64,000 nt of DNA from Acholoe squamosa (Eukaryota; Annelida; Polychaeta; Phyllodocida; Polynoidae): assembly GCA_949317995.1 (NCBI GenBank), contig OX439047.1:3334501-3398500 (forward strand), in the 5' to 3' direction. The notes under the pieces are model-generated. The model saw only the letters and a list, made by a program, of their open reading frames with translations, was not told the origin of the DNA and searched no databases. Below, piece after piece: positions 30,387-43,700 of the stretch. The position numbers and the translations under genes are program-made. How positions within the stretch are numbered: position 1 is the stretch's first letter; every line of letters begins with the position of its first letter.

Positions 30387-33182
30387 GATAGCAGCCTCCT
30401 TGGCAGCACTCTTCCTAATTATGTGCGCCCAGACCCAACAGTCAGGAGCACAGGATTTTGTAACCAATGAAGAGACCATCTTCAGGCCAAACTATGGTGT
30501 TTTATTCACTAAAATACCCCAGAAAATGATCTCAGGATATATGGATTACCCATTAGTTTTCGCTTTAGACCTATCCTTCAATCAATCCTTGCAGCGACCG
30601 GACAGATTAACCTCCCTAATCAGCAAAAATGCCCCAAGTTTTATCTTGGAAACCGCCCAAACTTTAGACCTAATTTTGGCAAATCTCTACCAAAAATCTC
30701 AAAAATCTTTAGCCCTGTTAATAAAATTTTTGGAACATCCCCAAACTAGAACACCCAGAGGCGCCCCAGGACAGATCATAGGTGATATTTTAAGAGCATC
30801 AATTGGCTTGAGCACGCAACCTGAAGTAGACTTGTTGAATTCCGAAATGTCTGACTTAGAGAAAACTCTAGCCACTAAAATGCACGTGGTAGAATTAGCC
30901 ACACATTTTCTTTTGAACATTTCTGAATTTAATTATCAATCTCTGAGTATTTTCTCCAGCATGCAAAATAACACGGATGACGCCCTGGCTCTGCTCAGTT
31001 CCAACCTCCAACTATTGACTAAGAATGTATCAAATATCTTATTCAACCTGGAACAACAGAGCAGACAAGACACCTATCATTCGATGTTATTTACTGCTGC
31101 TAACTCTCAGATTGAAGCGCTAATGAACCTGCAAAATGATTTAGACACCCTTCTGGACTCACTAACCACTCTAATGGAAGGCGAGCTACCTCCAAAATTA
31201 ATTCCCCATAAAGTTATGGAAGATGGACTTAATAATCTATCAAGCTCTTTGTATGAATCCAACAATGGTATCAAAATTCTAAACGTACCCACCGGTTTCT
31301 ACTACTGAAGGAGAGTGCACATGCACTGGCAGGACCAAAACAAACTTTACATCACAGTGCCTATACCCATAGGACTGGGAGACAACATCTACTCCATATA
31401 TAGAGCGGAAGCCTTCCCAGACCAATTTGATACCACCAATGTAAACACTACTGGGTTTACACAGGTACAGCCCTTGCCTAATTATATAGCCATGTCTGCG
31501 TCCCAGTCACACTACATTGAACTGGACCACTCTGACTTAGATCTTTGTGATGTAAATGTTTTTATAACATGCAACCTGTCCCTGCCCATGTTATCTCCTA
31601 GGTACCCCACCTGCAGCTTATCCTTATTTTTAGACCTACCTGACGCTGTACATAACACCTGCAATTTTCGGGTCCACATGACAGCACAAATTCCCAACAT
31701 TGCTAAGCCCATCTCCCAGAGCTCCTACATGCTTATCACTAGCTTTTCACCTTCAATAATGCAGTGCTCAAACTCAGGCCAAATCGAGATCAAAAATGCA
31801 GCCTACTCTATTATTCAGTACCATGCCTCTGCTCACTTAAAAACAGAGGCATGATAATGATTAATTCAGACCTGTCCTGCGCCCAAAACTTTACTTTAGA
31901 ACCTATCGCCAAAGTGCCCGTCAACTTGCCTCTATGGCAGCATTTTGGTAACCCGCCAAACAACATATCAGGAGTAACCATAGCAACCACCCCGACCCAC
32001 CTAGACCTACCAAATTTTCAGCGCCTGAAGCGCCTTCACAACCAAAAATTCCTACCCCTGTTCAAGGACATTTTAAACTTAAAAGGCACTGCCACCAAAT
32101 TTCATGATAAGTCATCCATCCTGAGCACCAACTCACTCATACATCTAGGATATCACCTGGAGTTTTCCCCTTGGTTACACCTGTTGTCGCCAGCCATCGC
32201 TATCTTGTGCTGCCTGATCACGTGTCGCGTACACATGCGCGTGGTATACTTAGCCCAATTAGTGACCATTCACAGTCGAGCAACGATGGCTGACGCAGCA
32301 TCTTGGAATAAGCTTAAAGAGATGATCAGAAATACCAACCAAAATTGGCCCACGCGGACCACACCCCAGGAGATCACTACACCTGACTGGATTCAGATGC
32401 CAGGAAGGTATGATTCCATGATTGCCTTCCTAGGCATCATCCTCAGCTTGCTATTCATCAGAGCGGCAGGAAGACGCTGTCTTAGGCATTGGCCCTACGG
32501 CAGACAGGACCCCGCCCCCGGCACCCCAAGATTCGTGCTGAAGATACACTCTGGAGGGCACACATATGCCTTTCCAGTGGGATTAATGGTGTATGGAAGG
32601 AACCTTTGGCCAGCATCCATCTTGGCACCCAAACTAGCACCACCCAGGTTTACTTTCCCCCTAGCCCGTCATCTTGATGCGCATTGGAAGTCAGACGTAG
32701 GAATGATCATTGGTGGAAGGCTGAGGACGGTGAGGCTGGAGAGATACCCCAGTTGCCCTTTGCTCTGGCGCATCCCCCTCAAGGTCACCCTGGCCATTGT
32801 ACAGGAAAACCAGCCCGACTTCCAACTCACACCAAGTGAATATGAACTATCAGCCAGCTACAAACCAGTGCCACCCCTGACACGGAGAAAAGACCTAACC
32901 AGGCGGAAAGCCCCTAAAGCCTCCACCAGTGGGACAACTCCAGCAGAGATGGCCCTGCTACAACTCAGGGAGACCCAACCACCCAGGGACCTATACTTAT
33001 TCGACCCTACACTGGCTGAGAGGGCCATTGACACCATGGATGGTAGGTTTTTAAACTTTAAACCATTAGTTTTGGCTGATGTGGGGATCGTTGGGAACGC
33101 TCAGCGTCCTCAGCGACCTCCACCGGCCACCCCCGAGGTTCCTCCCATAATGGACTACCCCCAGCGCCCACAGGCCCGGTGA
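30387..33182 (+). pseudogene. env: element A envelope glycoprotein
   Basis: The env frame has no ATG upstream, so it depends on splicing from the leader. It opens with a hydrophobic signal-like stretch (30390-30430). A possible furin site RTPR with a following Gly-rich segment lies near 30755, in the manner of F-type fusion proteins of errantiviruses and baculoviruses. Potential N-glycosylation sites are frequent. There is an in-frame TGA at 31306-31308 and a frame change in an A-run at 31792-31796. Two membrane segments lie near 32180-32240 and 32420-32465, followed by about 230 residues of C-terminal domain. Element B's env has the same order. As assembled the gene is broken. Confidence 0.75.
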
Positions 33183-34387
33183 CAACACTGGACGGTACCA
33201 CCACCCTTATGTGGGGATGGCAGGTACTGAACAGCGCTACATAGCAGACCGGATAGCCCTAAGACACTGATGTGGGGATCCCCCTCCTATCCGGCGAGAT
33301 CCCCGAGACCCCCCAAAGGACCCCCCATAGGGCCCCATCCCGACCTAATACATAAAATGCCCACAAATCGCAATATCCCGCCATTGTTTCACTTTGCACA
33401 TCACTAGATCTTATCAATGACGATGCAAGGCCGTTCCACAACCCATAGACGCAGTCATCATTTCTCCCCCTGGAGAAATTTTAGCGCCAGTCGCGACACG
33501 GCGTCGCCATTTTTAAAGAGCTTCGCGATATGCAAATATCCATTAGTTTCGGTCACATGATCGTTCTAACTTGAATCATAGACTGAAAACAACAACATCA
33601 ACACGTGCAAACAACCTAACTTCATGATAAAAGGGATTACTCACGTCTCTTCTAGAACCCGTTCACTGCCGGCACCTGAGGCGTCAGCAGGAGGTAGGTG
33701 ACCTGATGTATCCTATAAAAACAAATCCAAAATTGAAATTACCAAAAGCCCGAAACAAATTTAGTAATTCAAAATTTTCCAAAATAAATTCACACCACCA
33801 CTTATTCAAAATTACTTACGTCCCGTCCTCGTTGATGAATACTGTAATCAACAGCGCACGACCATCCGGAAAATGGAGAACGCCTTGGACGATCTCCATC
33901 TTGCATAACTACTGATAAGATAGCCGGCACCCATATCTTAGATAGGGCCAAGGCTATAGGCATCAAAACTCAAAATTTATTTCAAATTCGCGACCCCCAC
34001 CCTCAAATTCAGTTCGCATACCGTATGCCAGAATGCCAAAACTCAAACTTTTTTCGAGACCTTTCAACCACCTTCATGAAACTTTAGGCCACTATTCGAA
34101 ATACTTTTTCAGGATTTTTATCTGAATAATCAGGTTCAGCACGGTGAAGCGACAGCTCGGCACCCCCACCCAGTGTGATACAAATTAACCAACTAAGCTT
34201 GCTTAGTTACACTTACCGCGTTCTATTCTTGCATTCAAATTGAGCTTTGTCAGGTTAATATTATGTGTCAAACAGCAGAAATTCATAGCACCTATTGGTT
34301 ATCCTGTATTGACAAGGCCACCAGCTGACCCAAGCAGGATTTCACACCTCTGTTAATGGTTTGTTTTCACGGCTCTCTTCCCTACAG
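33183..34387 (+). other. gap between env and ORFy in element A
   Basis: I see no convincing gene. A 69-codon frame at 33706 has no resemblance to anything known to me. TCTTCTAG (33655) and GAG-GTAGGT (33694) could bound a 38-nt exon, but its phase does not fit ORFy. The 3' end CTCTCTTCCCTACAG is a strong splice acceptor. Confidence 0.45.
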
Positions 34388-34948
34388 ACCCCTCCTCTGG
34401 AGACCTGGCAGCCCCACCATCCGTCGGCCCTCCAGCCCTGGAGAAAGACGAGCCGGGGCTATCATCGTCAAGGAAGGCGACAGGAAGAAGAAGCAGCAGG
34501 GAAGAGGTCACGCAAAATCCAACCCCACCAGCCGCGGACCACGAGCCACAGCAGCAACTTCCACCAGCCAGTGGAGGGAGCCAGCTAGAAAGCCCCATCT
34601 AACACCCAGGGGAACCTATGTGTCGGCAGCTTGTAGGCCTGGCACACCCATGCCCCCAACCTACAGGCACAACAACAATTACTGCCGCCACATCAATGGG
34701 CAGGTATCCGCTGCCAAACTTTGCATACCATGTTACCATCAGCCAAATGGGTTCCTATGCCCTTGTGCTTATGACAACAAACCTCAGCCAAGCGGCAACA
34801 GGCAAAAATCCCCTCCCAGAACCATGTGGAAGCCCATGCCAGCTCGACCTAGCCCTACCACAGAGACAGACACAACCTCAGAGGACGGATCAGATGTGGC
34901 CACTGCTGGTGACTTAGCATCAGTATACTTAGACTTTTCGGACATTAC
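34388..34948 (+). CDS. ORFy of element A, 5' part, interrupted by element B
   Basis: Following the acceptor at 34386-34387, the frame encodes a very basic region (DRKKKQQGRG and several Arg/Pro stretches), then a Cys/His cluster (YCRH...LCIPCYH...LCPCAY, about 34680-34780) that could bind zinc, then a Ser/Thr/Asp-rich end. The first possible ATG, 34356, lies in front of the acceptor, so the start is either there or in the leader exon. Element B is inserted at 34949, and the same frame continues at 52307. I recognise no family. Small basic proteins with Cys clusters encoded by spliced mRNAs occur in complex retroviruses, but this is an analogy only. Confidence 0.5.
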
Positions 34949-35807
34949 TGTCATACTAGTAATTGTGCATGATCAAGTTGTCGTATGAGAAATATCATAA
35001 GACTTAGTGGTATATAGTGTAAATACATTAAGCTCTCATGAAATGTGTTATTTCCAGTTATCACTGGTTTATTCAGCTTTAGGCAACATGTAAGAAATAT
35101 CAATCATACAGTAGTTAGTATGTAGGTAATTTCCACATACAGTAAATATACAATAGTTTATAAAGTATAATGTTCTGTTCCACTCCACCTGTGAGGTAAT
35201 AATAATACAATGTCCAGCATAGTTCTAGGTGGGTTCCCACACCTAGCTCCTGACCTGCTGCTTAGAGGAATAATGTAATAATGAATAACTTTACCCTCTG
35301 GTGGATGTCTTAAGGAAGATACCCTCTGGCCACTAATGATGGAAACCTATGCCTGTCTAGCATAGTTTCACCATAGTGCAGTGGTATAGCAGGTAGCAGG
35401 AGATGACTGGAGATGTTACCTCTGGAGCTGTTCTGGAGATTCTGTGATGATGGACCTCCTACTGGGGGCCTTATATCCCTACTCTGGGGCTGATTGCCCC
35501 AGACAAAGTTAGGCCCAGCATCCAACTGTCATGTCTCCACTACAATAGAGTTACATGATTGTTAAGGGATGCATCCTTTGAACTGTGAAAGTAATTGGCT
35601 GGTATCACTGTCTGTGTGTCTCTTCCCCTATTGTGGTCTAGGCCTTATACAGCCATCCCACATCTCCAGTACAGACTGGCATTAGAAACACTATTGTTAG
35701 GCTGCTTAGTGGCAGATGGGCGTCTGCAGAGCGCCGTTGCCACCCGGTATGCGGGATGCAGACAGCACTGAGTGTGGGTCTTGAAGGTGTTTCATATACA
35801 TGTGACA
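34949..35807 (-). repeat. 3' LTR of element B
   Basis: This 859-bp LTR is the same length as the 5' copy. On the minus strand TATAAG (35649-35644) and AATAAA (35073-35068) mark promoter and poly(A) signal. A sense open frame of about 70 codons lies between them but starts at TTG. Confidence 0.92.
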
Positions 35808-35825
35808 ATGGCTCCCTCCTCCGGG
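35808..35825 (-). promoter_or_regulatory. polypurine tract of element B
   Basis: On the minus strand GGAGGAGGGAGCCAT lies directly before the LTR start TGTCACATG. It would prime plus-strand DNA synthesis. Confidence 0.8.
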
Positions 35826-37253
35826 GAAAATTGCGAATCTCCGACTATTCGCCTTATGATAAAGAATTTTTGATTTTACCTTGACATATATACAGTTGTG
35901 TGAGTGGATTTGAAGTAATAGGGAGTGCTTCAAATACAAATTTTGTGGTAGAGCTTTTTCAGTATGTACAACAGTTTTGTTTTTTGGGTAAAGATTACAT
36001 TTCCTTAACTCTAGGCGTATAACCGTAATTTGTGCAACTTTCTGGTTTGGATGCTAAACAGACCTAAGTATACTTGACTTACAACATGGCTTTGAAGTTG
36101 CCTTATTTCTACTGTGAATTGGTGTATCTGCCTACACATTTTCAAATTTGGGGTAAAAAAATACAAATTAGTGTACAACATACAATTTGGTAAATAATAT
36201 ACGAATTTGGTGTACAATTGGGTACAAGTGTACAATCTGGTGTGCAAACATACAATTTAGCGTTCAATTGGGTACAAACGTACAACTTAGTATGCAATCA
36301 TACAATTTAGCGTGCAATTGGGTACAAACGTACAATCTAGTGTTTAAACATACAATTTAGCATGCAATTGGGTACAAACGTACAATCTAGTGTGCAACAT
36401 ACAATTTAGTGTGCAAATTGGGTACAAACGTACAATCTAGTGTGCAACATACAATTTAGTGTGCAAATTGGGTACAAACGTACAATCTAGTGTGCATCAT
36501 ACAATTTAGTGTGCAAATTGGGTACAAATGTACAATTTGATGTGCAAACATGTATACAATTTAGTGTGCAGTCGAGTACAAATGTACAATCTGGTGTGCA
36601 ACATACAATTTTTTGGATTTTCCTTGAGACAAATTTTTCCGAGGGCCGGAAAAACAAAGTACTTTATGTACAATAGGCTTGTTTGTCTCTGAGTTACTCT
36701 GTAATTTGCTATATGGGTGTATTAATTGGCAATTTCGGCAGTGGGGCGCTGCTTTAATTGACTTTTCCCTAGCCTTTTCGAGTATGTGTCCCTAAAAGAG
36801 ATCATTTGGTGAGTATCTTAAGTAAACATTTTTCATGTCAATAATTTCTTCTCAACATTTTTTTTTTTTTTTCAATTCATTTTTCCAACAATTTCTTGGA
36901 TACCTAAAGTGTGTTACTTTAAGTAAACCTTGGTATAGTATACAAGTGCTAGTGGGTACAAAAACTGTCTTAGTTATCTACCTGCATTCATGTATATTAA
37001 TGTTAGATTTGAACAATTTACAATTTGCAATTTTGCAATTTGCGCGTGTATGCACGCATTAATCATCGATTTTGTGAGAATACCATAGATTTTCATATTA
37101 TACATCAACAAGTGGCTGTGTATATATTTTTTCTAAATCAATTTTTCAATACTTTGATAATTTCATTGACAGTGGAGGTGTGTGTCATGTGTGAGATGTG
37201 TCATCTCAGTATCTCCTGGTGGTGGACTGGGGGCAGTCTAGGCTGTGTGCAGC
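35826..37253 (-). other. 3' untranslated region of element B
   Basis: There is no supported gene. The centre holds the 50-bp tandem array (36171-36612). T-rich tracts occur near 36858-36875. It lies between the env stop and the polypurine tract. Confidence 0.6.
36171..36612. repeat. 50-bp tandem repeat array
   Basis: About eight units repeat with a 50-bp period, best seen from 36371 to 36540 (GGTACAAACG recurs at 36421 and 36471). Each unit consists of two similar halves around TACAATYTAGTGTGCAA. Units at the left edge are more diverged. It belongs to the 3' UTR of element B. Confidence 0.8.
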
Positions 37254-39878
37254 CTAGGCTGTTTCCACAGTCACCGGGGAGGGCTGGTGGTTTAGAAAAT
37301 TAGCAATAGTCTGCATGTTTGACCTTGCGGTCTCCTCCTGGTGTTCGTCAATAATTATATCTGTTGTATTTTTCAGTGCTGTCATGGTCACCGGGCTGGT
37401 GCCACAATCATTCTGGAGAAGCATGGAGTAGTACAGTCCTTTGTTTTTAAGGGCTGGTATGGTACTGAACCTAGTGCGCCAAGGTAGGTGTATCACCTGA
37501 GGGAGGTGATAAGCAAATTCTCCTCTCTGTGTTGTTATAACTGCTGGTCCATTCCAGGTAAATATAGCCTTAGGTAGTGGGAAGGTTTTAACCACTATAT
37601 CCTTATAGGTCGGGGCAGCTGCTGATTTAATCTCATCAAATTCATGTGGTATTGGCCTCAAGGGTAGCGCGAAGTTTGAGTCTCCACAATATATTTTAAA
37701 ATATATTGTGGGATTTGTGCGCTTGGCCACATTTTTCTTGCCACAGTGTATCTGTGCAAATTTCTTAAGGTACTTCATTATTCTGTAGGCTGAGTAGATG
37801 GTCAGGGTGAATAATATAGCAATTATCAGGGTGTGGGTTTCCTGAATTGTGAGGAAAGGGGTGTGGGTTTCCTCCGTAGGGGTTAATTTGGTAGGATTCT
37901 TATCTGGGAGCAATTTGTGTAGGGGCAGCTCGGTGACTAGTCTAAATGCTTTGGCTGTAGGCAGGTAGGCTACAGTTCCTCCTAGTCTGTACAGTTTGAG
38001 TAGTATGTTTACTATAAAAATGTGAGCTGATATCCCTAGAATGAGTACTAGGCTTTGGAAGATAGGATGCTCTGTAACTCGACGTAGGTGTGATTCTACG
38101 TAACGTGTTTTCATTGCCTTATCAAGGTTGGAGGCATCTTTTAATAATGTTTTGGCAAAGGGCTCTAGATTTAGTTGAGTAATGTCATCCATGATTGGAT
38201 TTTCCTGTAGTTTCTCTAAGGTTCTAGAGAGGTTTACTACTGGGAAATTTGGAAGATTCTCTCTTTCATCTGGTTTAGTGTCAGAAATTTGGTTAAGTGC
38301 TGCCATGAATGGCAAATTAATTGTCTTGAACATGTAATGAAATGATAAGGTTGAGTTACAGGGCAACCTTGTGTTTGGAAGAGAAAATTCTCCTACACTG
38401 ATTGTGCACCCACAGGGTACACCTATGATTGAGTAGGACTGGGCTTTTCGAGTTTCAGACGTTTTACCATGGCAGTTGATAAAGTAATGGGGTTCATTAG
38501 TAGTGACCAGATACTCATCTTCAGAAATGGAAATAGCATGGGTGGTAGGTGCTTGCAGTGGTGAAACTGTAAACTTGCAATGTTCCTTAATCTGTTGAGC
38601 CTGGTTAGTAAAAATGGCTACAGGGCATGTAGGCCTGTGTTTATAAATTCTACCATTTACATCTCTGCATACCTTTACTGTAGTACCTTCACATGCCTGC
38701 ATATCTGCTCAGTCCAATTCGATGAATAATGATTCGTCGTAAGATACTGCTAGAAACTCAGTTGTGGTTTGCAATCTGGTGACTCCTCTGGTGGGGGTCT
38801 CCTGTGTGTCTATAGGCATGGGTGATGTAATCATTTGGTACAGTTTGAAGGTAGAGGTGGTAGATTGAATTATAATGTCAAGATGAATATATATATGGTG
38901 AGCTGAGTAAGTGTATGAGGTCAGCTTCTGTGAATAATAGAAATCTAAGTCATTAATTGCGACTTGTGCTCCAGGGTGTGTAATCCTTAGTTTGTTATTA
39001 ATGTCAATTAAGTATCTAGCAAGGTCTGAGGGTGGTACTATATCAGGGGTTAGGATTCCTAATGATAGCATCCTCAGGGCTGCATTTGTCCTTTGCAGTG
39101 ATTGAACTGTATTCATTCTTGCTGCGATGATGATTAATGCATCATTTAATACTTGCATTTTTTCCCTTTGAGTTTTCTCGTGCCTTGAATATGAGTCAAG
39201 TGACCTGGACATGTTAGAGGCCCAAAGGTTGGCGGTGTCACCTATGGTGTTGATTGTGCTGTCCAGTACCTTCTTATCTTGGATGTATGCTTTAACAAAC
39301 TTATCTTGTCTGTCTGTGATCTTTTCAATGAGACTAGCTGCTTCCTGATCTTGTTTAGCAAATTTTCTTAGTATTTCATCTATGTTCTTGAGCTGTCCCA
39401 TTACTTGGTTTACATCTTCTACTGTGGCTAGACCTAGCACACTGCAAAACAGGGGTGCTAGAAAACCCAGTATGGCCTCTCTTTTGGCCTTGTCCAATAT
39501 GTTTATGGGGTTGGATAGGAACAATTTGATGGAGGCTAATGTTTCATTTATCTCCTTGTCTGCAATTTCCAGCAAGGTGTCAAGCTCTTTGGCTTGTTGG
39601 ATAATTTGACCAGAGGTATGATCTTGTAGAGTAGGAGTGGTCAATTGGAGTATTCTATCCCTCATGGATCCTTGGGTAACAGGTGCCTGAGGTATTTTGT
39701 AGGGGATAGCTAACAACAGTGTTGTGGTTGTATGTCCATTGACCAATGGTTGAGGGCTAGGTTTGAATACTACTCCTATGTTTTGTCTCCCCACAGGTGT
39801 ATAACCTGCAGTAAGTGGTTCTATAGTATATAATAACAGCATAGTTAGCAGTATGGGTGCAACTCTCAGTCTCCCCAT
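37254..39878 (-). pseudogene. env: element B envelope glycoprotein
   Basis: ATG at 39878-39876 in a good context (AGCACCATGG) opens a signal peptide of about 25 residues. Residues 130-160 have a KAKR cleavage-like site followed by a Gly/Leu/Phe-rich hydrophobic segment, as in F-type fusion proteins of errantiviruses and baculoviruses, then a helical region suited to a trimer core. An in-frame TGA (38711-38709) lies about residue 390. Beyond it, a Cys-rich part, two membrane segments (about 38050-37980 and 37830-37770) and a 170-residue tail continue in the same frame. The tail shares a motif (FKIYCGDSNFALPL) with the A env tail (LKIHSGGHTYAFPV). It is broken as assembled. Its role would be membrane fusion in an infectious particle. 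Confidence 0.8.
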
Positions 39879-39896
39879 GGTGCTTGTGTAAAGCAA

Positions 39897-40706
39897 GTTT
39901 GCTGTTTAAAGTCTTGTCAAATTTGTAGTGATTTGGTGCTGGTGAAGTCTAAGTGTATGGTGTAACACTTTAAATGAAGTGGTTCAAACTGTACCTTTGC
40001 AAGATTGAGCTGTCTTGGCAATATGTCCGGTGAGTCTATAGAGATTGACCAGTAAATGGTAAGGTCAGGTTGAAGGTGAAGTAGGTGTGTTCTTTATCCT
40101 AGTGCAGTCTCTCCTAATGGGGAAGTGGGCTGGCTAATTCCCAAGTGGGGTCCTGTAGACTTGTGTTCCAGACTGCAGCTGGATGAAGACTGATGGTGGG
40201 CTATGGTCCACAGTGCTTCTTATGTAGCCTACCCTACCCACATCCATTGTGGGCCTGGTATTGTTTCTCTGGAGCAGGTGCACCTAATCTCCAGTGTCTG
40301 CTACTGTGGGGGTCTATTGTGTAATCTGTGTACTGGTAATTAGCTCCTCCTGTCATCCAGGACAGCCATTCATGACTGTCTAGACAGTTGTCTGAGGGTA
40401 GCTTATAAGGTCAATTGATCTCTATAGACTGCTGTGTTGGCATAGCGCGCTCTTTCATGTGGGGATTAGGCTTTAGACACTCCATTGTGTTACCCTTACT
40501 CTTCTTAGACTTCATGTCTGCTTTACTTGGAGGGTCCCAGACTTTGACCATTCAGAGGCAATAACCTACTGATATATTTACAAATTTGATTGGCTTTATA
40601 TACATATAAGTAATTCATTATCAGTCACACATGCCTTATGTGTGGATGAAGAGAATTTGTAATACATTTTGAAAATCTTATGTTCTTTTGGTATCTCAAT
40701 CTGTTT
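39897..40706 (-). other. gap between pol and env in element B
   Basis: No supported gene. Unlike element A, no ORFx equivalent is visible. A splice acceptor for env is possible shortly before 39890 on the minus strand. Confidence 0.5.
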
Positions 40707-43700
40707 CTAATTTCTTGAAACTGCACCACACCTAGATGTTTTTCTTAGTATGTGGTGTGCAGGCCTAGGCCTGATAGGGCCTATGCCTGTGGTTTCTCTT
40801 GTAAGGGTGATATCATTTTTGTTCCTTACAATTTTGTTGTAGTATTTGGCCTCATGTGGAATAAGCCTGTGTGCAAATTCATTGTTTCTGACAGCCACAA
40901 CCTTTTTCAGTCTGTCTATGTGCACTGGTCTGGCCACCAATAGATTGGTGTCCAAGTTTTTGAGTTTGGCACTTGTCAAACTAGGTCTATCTACTACAAC
41001 ATATGGTCCCATAAAAAGGGGTTGGAGTTTCTTACACTCTGTGTTGGTCAGGATTCTTGGTATGTTTAGGTACACCATGTCGGTGACCTTGATTTCCTGT
41101 GGTGTAAGTTTCTTATCATATCTATCCTTTCTTTCCTTTTGTAGCTTGGCGACCCTTTCTATAGCTTTCCTCCTAGAGGTATCTCGATTTGTTATCATGT
41201 TAGCTACATGGTCTGCTACAGTGGATATGTCTTCCTGTATTCCCAGCCCTAAGTCCATTGGGGTGGCTGGGTTTCTTCCATGGAGTAGGAAGAAAGGGGT
41301 GAATCCTGTGGTTTGGGATTCAGTGTTGTTTAATGCAAAGGTTATGGGTTCAATAAATGAATCCCAATTGTTTTGGTGCTTTGAGCAGAATGCTCTGAGC
41401 GCTGTGCCAATGCTAGCTTTGAATCTCTCTACAAGCCCATTTGATTGTGGCCTGTATGGTGAGGAGAATTTATGTTTGATCTTGAGGTGTTTAGTTAACT
41501 TTGTGAACTTTGCACCTGTATAACATGTTCCATTGTCTGTTTGAAGAGTGGCTGGTGTTCCATGATGACAAATTATATTCTTGTAGAACTCTGCTGCTGT
41601 TGTTTCAGCTTTTAAGTCAGTAGTAGCCCAAGCTGTTGCATATCTGGTAGCATAATCTATGCAGACTTGTATATGTTTGTTCCCCCTGGCCGTTGTGGGA
41701 AGTGGTCCCACCGCGTCGAGGTTTAGGAACTTCATTGGTGAAGCCATGTACTCTCTCACTGTCATTGGTGTTTTGTGTGAGTGTACTTGCCTTTTTGCTG
41801 TGAGGCATGTGTGGCAGGTGGAAACATATTTTGTTGTGTCTGCTAGCATAGACTTCCAATATACCCTAGGTCGGAGTGCTGACAGCATTCTACTTGAACC
41901 AAGATGGCCGCCAGTAGGTGAGTCATGGAAATACTGTAGTGTACTTGTTACCCATTGCTGTGGTATAACAATTTGAAGTGGTACAGTATTGGTTTTTCTC
42001 CAATTTATGGGGCATATATGGACTAATGTACCATTTACCAAGGTGTATGTCTGGCCTTGGTTGATGATTCTATTTCCTTGTGCTTTTGGTGCAGGCAAGG
42101 TCCCATCCTCCAGATATTGTATGAGGGGCAATAGTTCCTTGTCCTTCCTTTGTTCCAAGCCAAGGTTTGTACCTGAGATGGATGTGTCGGGGATCTGATC
42201 CAGTAATTGATTTATATCTAGCACATGTTGTTTTATTCTGTCTCTTTCTTTTTCTTTTTCATCGACTATTGGCCTATCTTGTGCCTTTTGTTGGGGTGTG
42301 TCACTCTTGTTTTGGTATGGAGGCTCCTTTGGAGGGCCTATTCTCGCCTTGATGGGAGTGGCAACCTTTTTCTTTAAAGGCACAATTTGCATTTTGTCAT
42401 TCTTCTTTGTCTCAGAGTTCTTTGGCTTAGTAGATGCAGTGTCTTTTGTGACATTTTTCCTGGCAGGTGGGGTTTTGGTAGGTTTGTTTCCTGTGACCTT
42501 TTTCTCATTTAGAATAGTTTGTGATTGTGTGGGGGGTTTTGGTGTGCCCTCCTGAATCATTTCTCTAGTCTTTGAGCGTGTGGTCATAGGACACAAATGG
42601 TTTGATGTTTCCTCTCCCTGCATTGATTCAAAGAATCTGACTGATTTGGAAGTTGATTGAGTAATAGCATATATTGTGTCTTCTGAATCTTCATCATCTG
42701 AGTCAGGTGGGGTGAAGGGTGGCTCCTTAGGAGTTGCCTTCAGCATCTGAATCAGTGATGAGAATTCGATAGGCTCGAAGTCATTATCTGGAAAGAGTTG
42801 TGAGTATTCTCTCTCACAATGGCAAAACACATAGTGTGTAGATTGCTTCAAGATACCCCTAATGGGTGTCTCTGGCCTTTCAATGGTGTTGGGTGGATCA
42901 TCCCTTCTGAATGGTACTTTCTTTGTTACTTTTGCAAACTTGGTTCTACTGGCTGCTCTAACTCTCCTTGGTGGGGGTGGAGGGTTAGTCATGGGTCCAG
43001 AGTCTGGGTATTCTCTTCTAGACATAGCATCTGGTGGTGTGTTATCATCACCTTTCACGTGTTGGATGGTGAATGAAAATTGCTGTATGTCTAGAGCCCA
43101 TCTGGCCCATCTATGTGTGAGTCCTGTATTGGTTAATAGTGGGATTAGGGCTGCATGGTCTGTGTATAATTGGAAGTGTCTAGTTTCTAGGTAGTGTCTG
43201 AAGTGTAATACTCCATACACTACTCCCAGTAGTTCTCTCTCTGTGGTATTGTAATTTCTCTCATGTTTGGAGAGGGTTCTACCTGCAAAGGCTACTGGTC
43301 TCAGCACTCCTTCATTATCTCTCTGTGAGAGTACAGCTCCTAAACTCACATTGGAAGCATCAGTTGCCAAACTGAACTCTTTCTCATAGTTTGGATATCT
43401 GAGAAGAGCATTGGTACAGAGGGCATGCTTTAATGTTTTGAAAGCATTATCTGCATCCTCTGTCCAGACAAATGCTTTGAGATGTGTCTGTAGATCATAC
43501 AATGGTCTAGCAATTTGGGCATAACCTTTGATAAACTTTTTGAAGTATTGGCATAGGCCTGTGAAGGATCTGACATTTTTGACTGATTTTGGTGTTGGGA
43601 AGGTTTTGATTGATTCCACCTTTGTGGGAGATGGTTGCAGTCCCTTGGGTGTGACTCTCATTCCCAAGAAGTCTATTCTGTCTATGAAGTATTCACATTT

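Noticed and set aside
33656-33693. A 38-nt exon between acceptor and donor-like sites in element A
   Set aside because: Its phase does not connect the leader to ORFy and no other support is visible.
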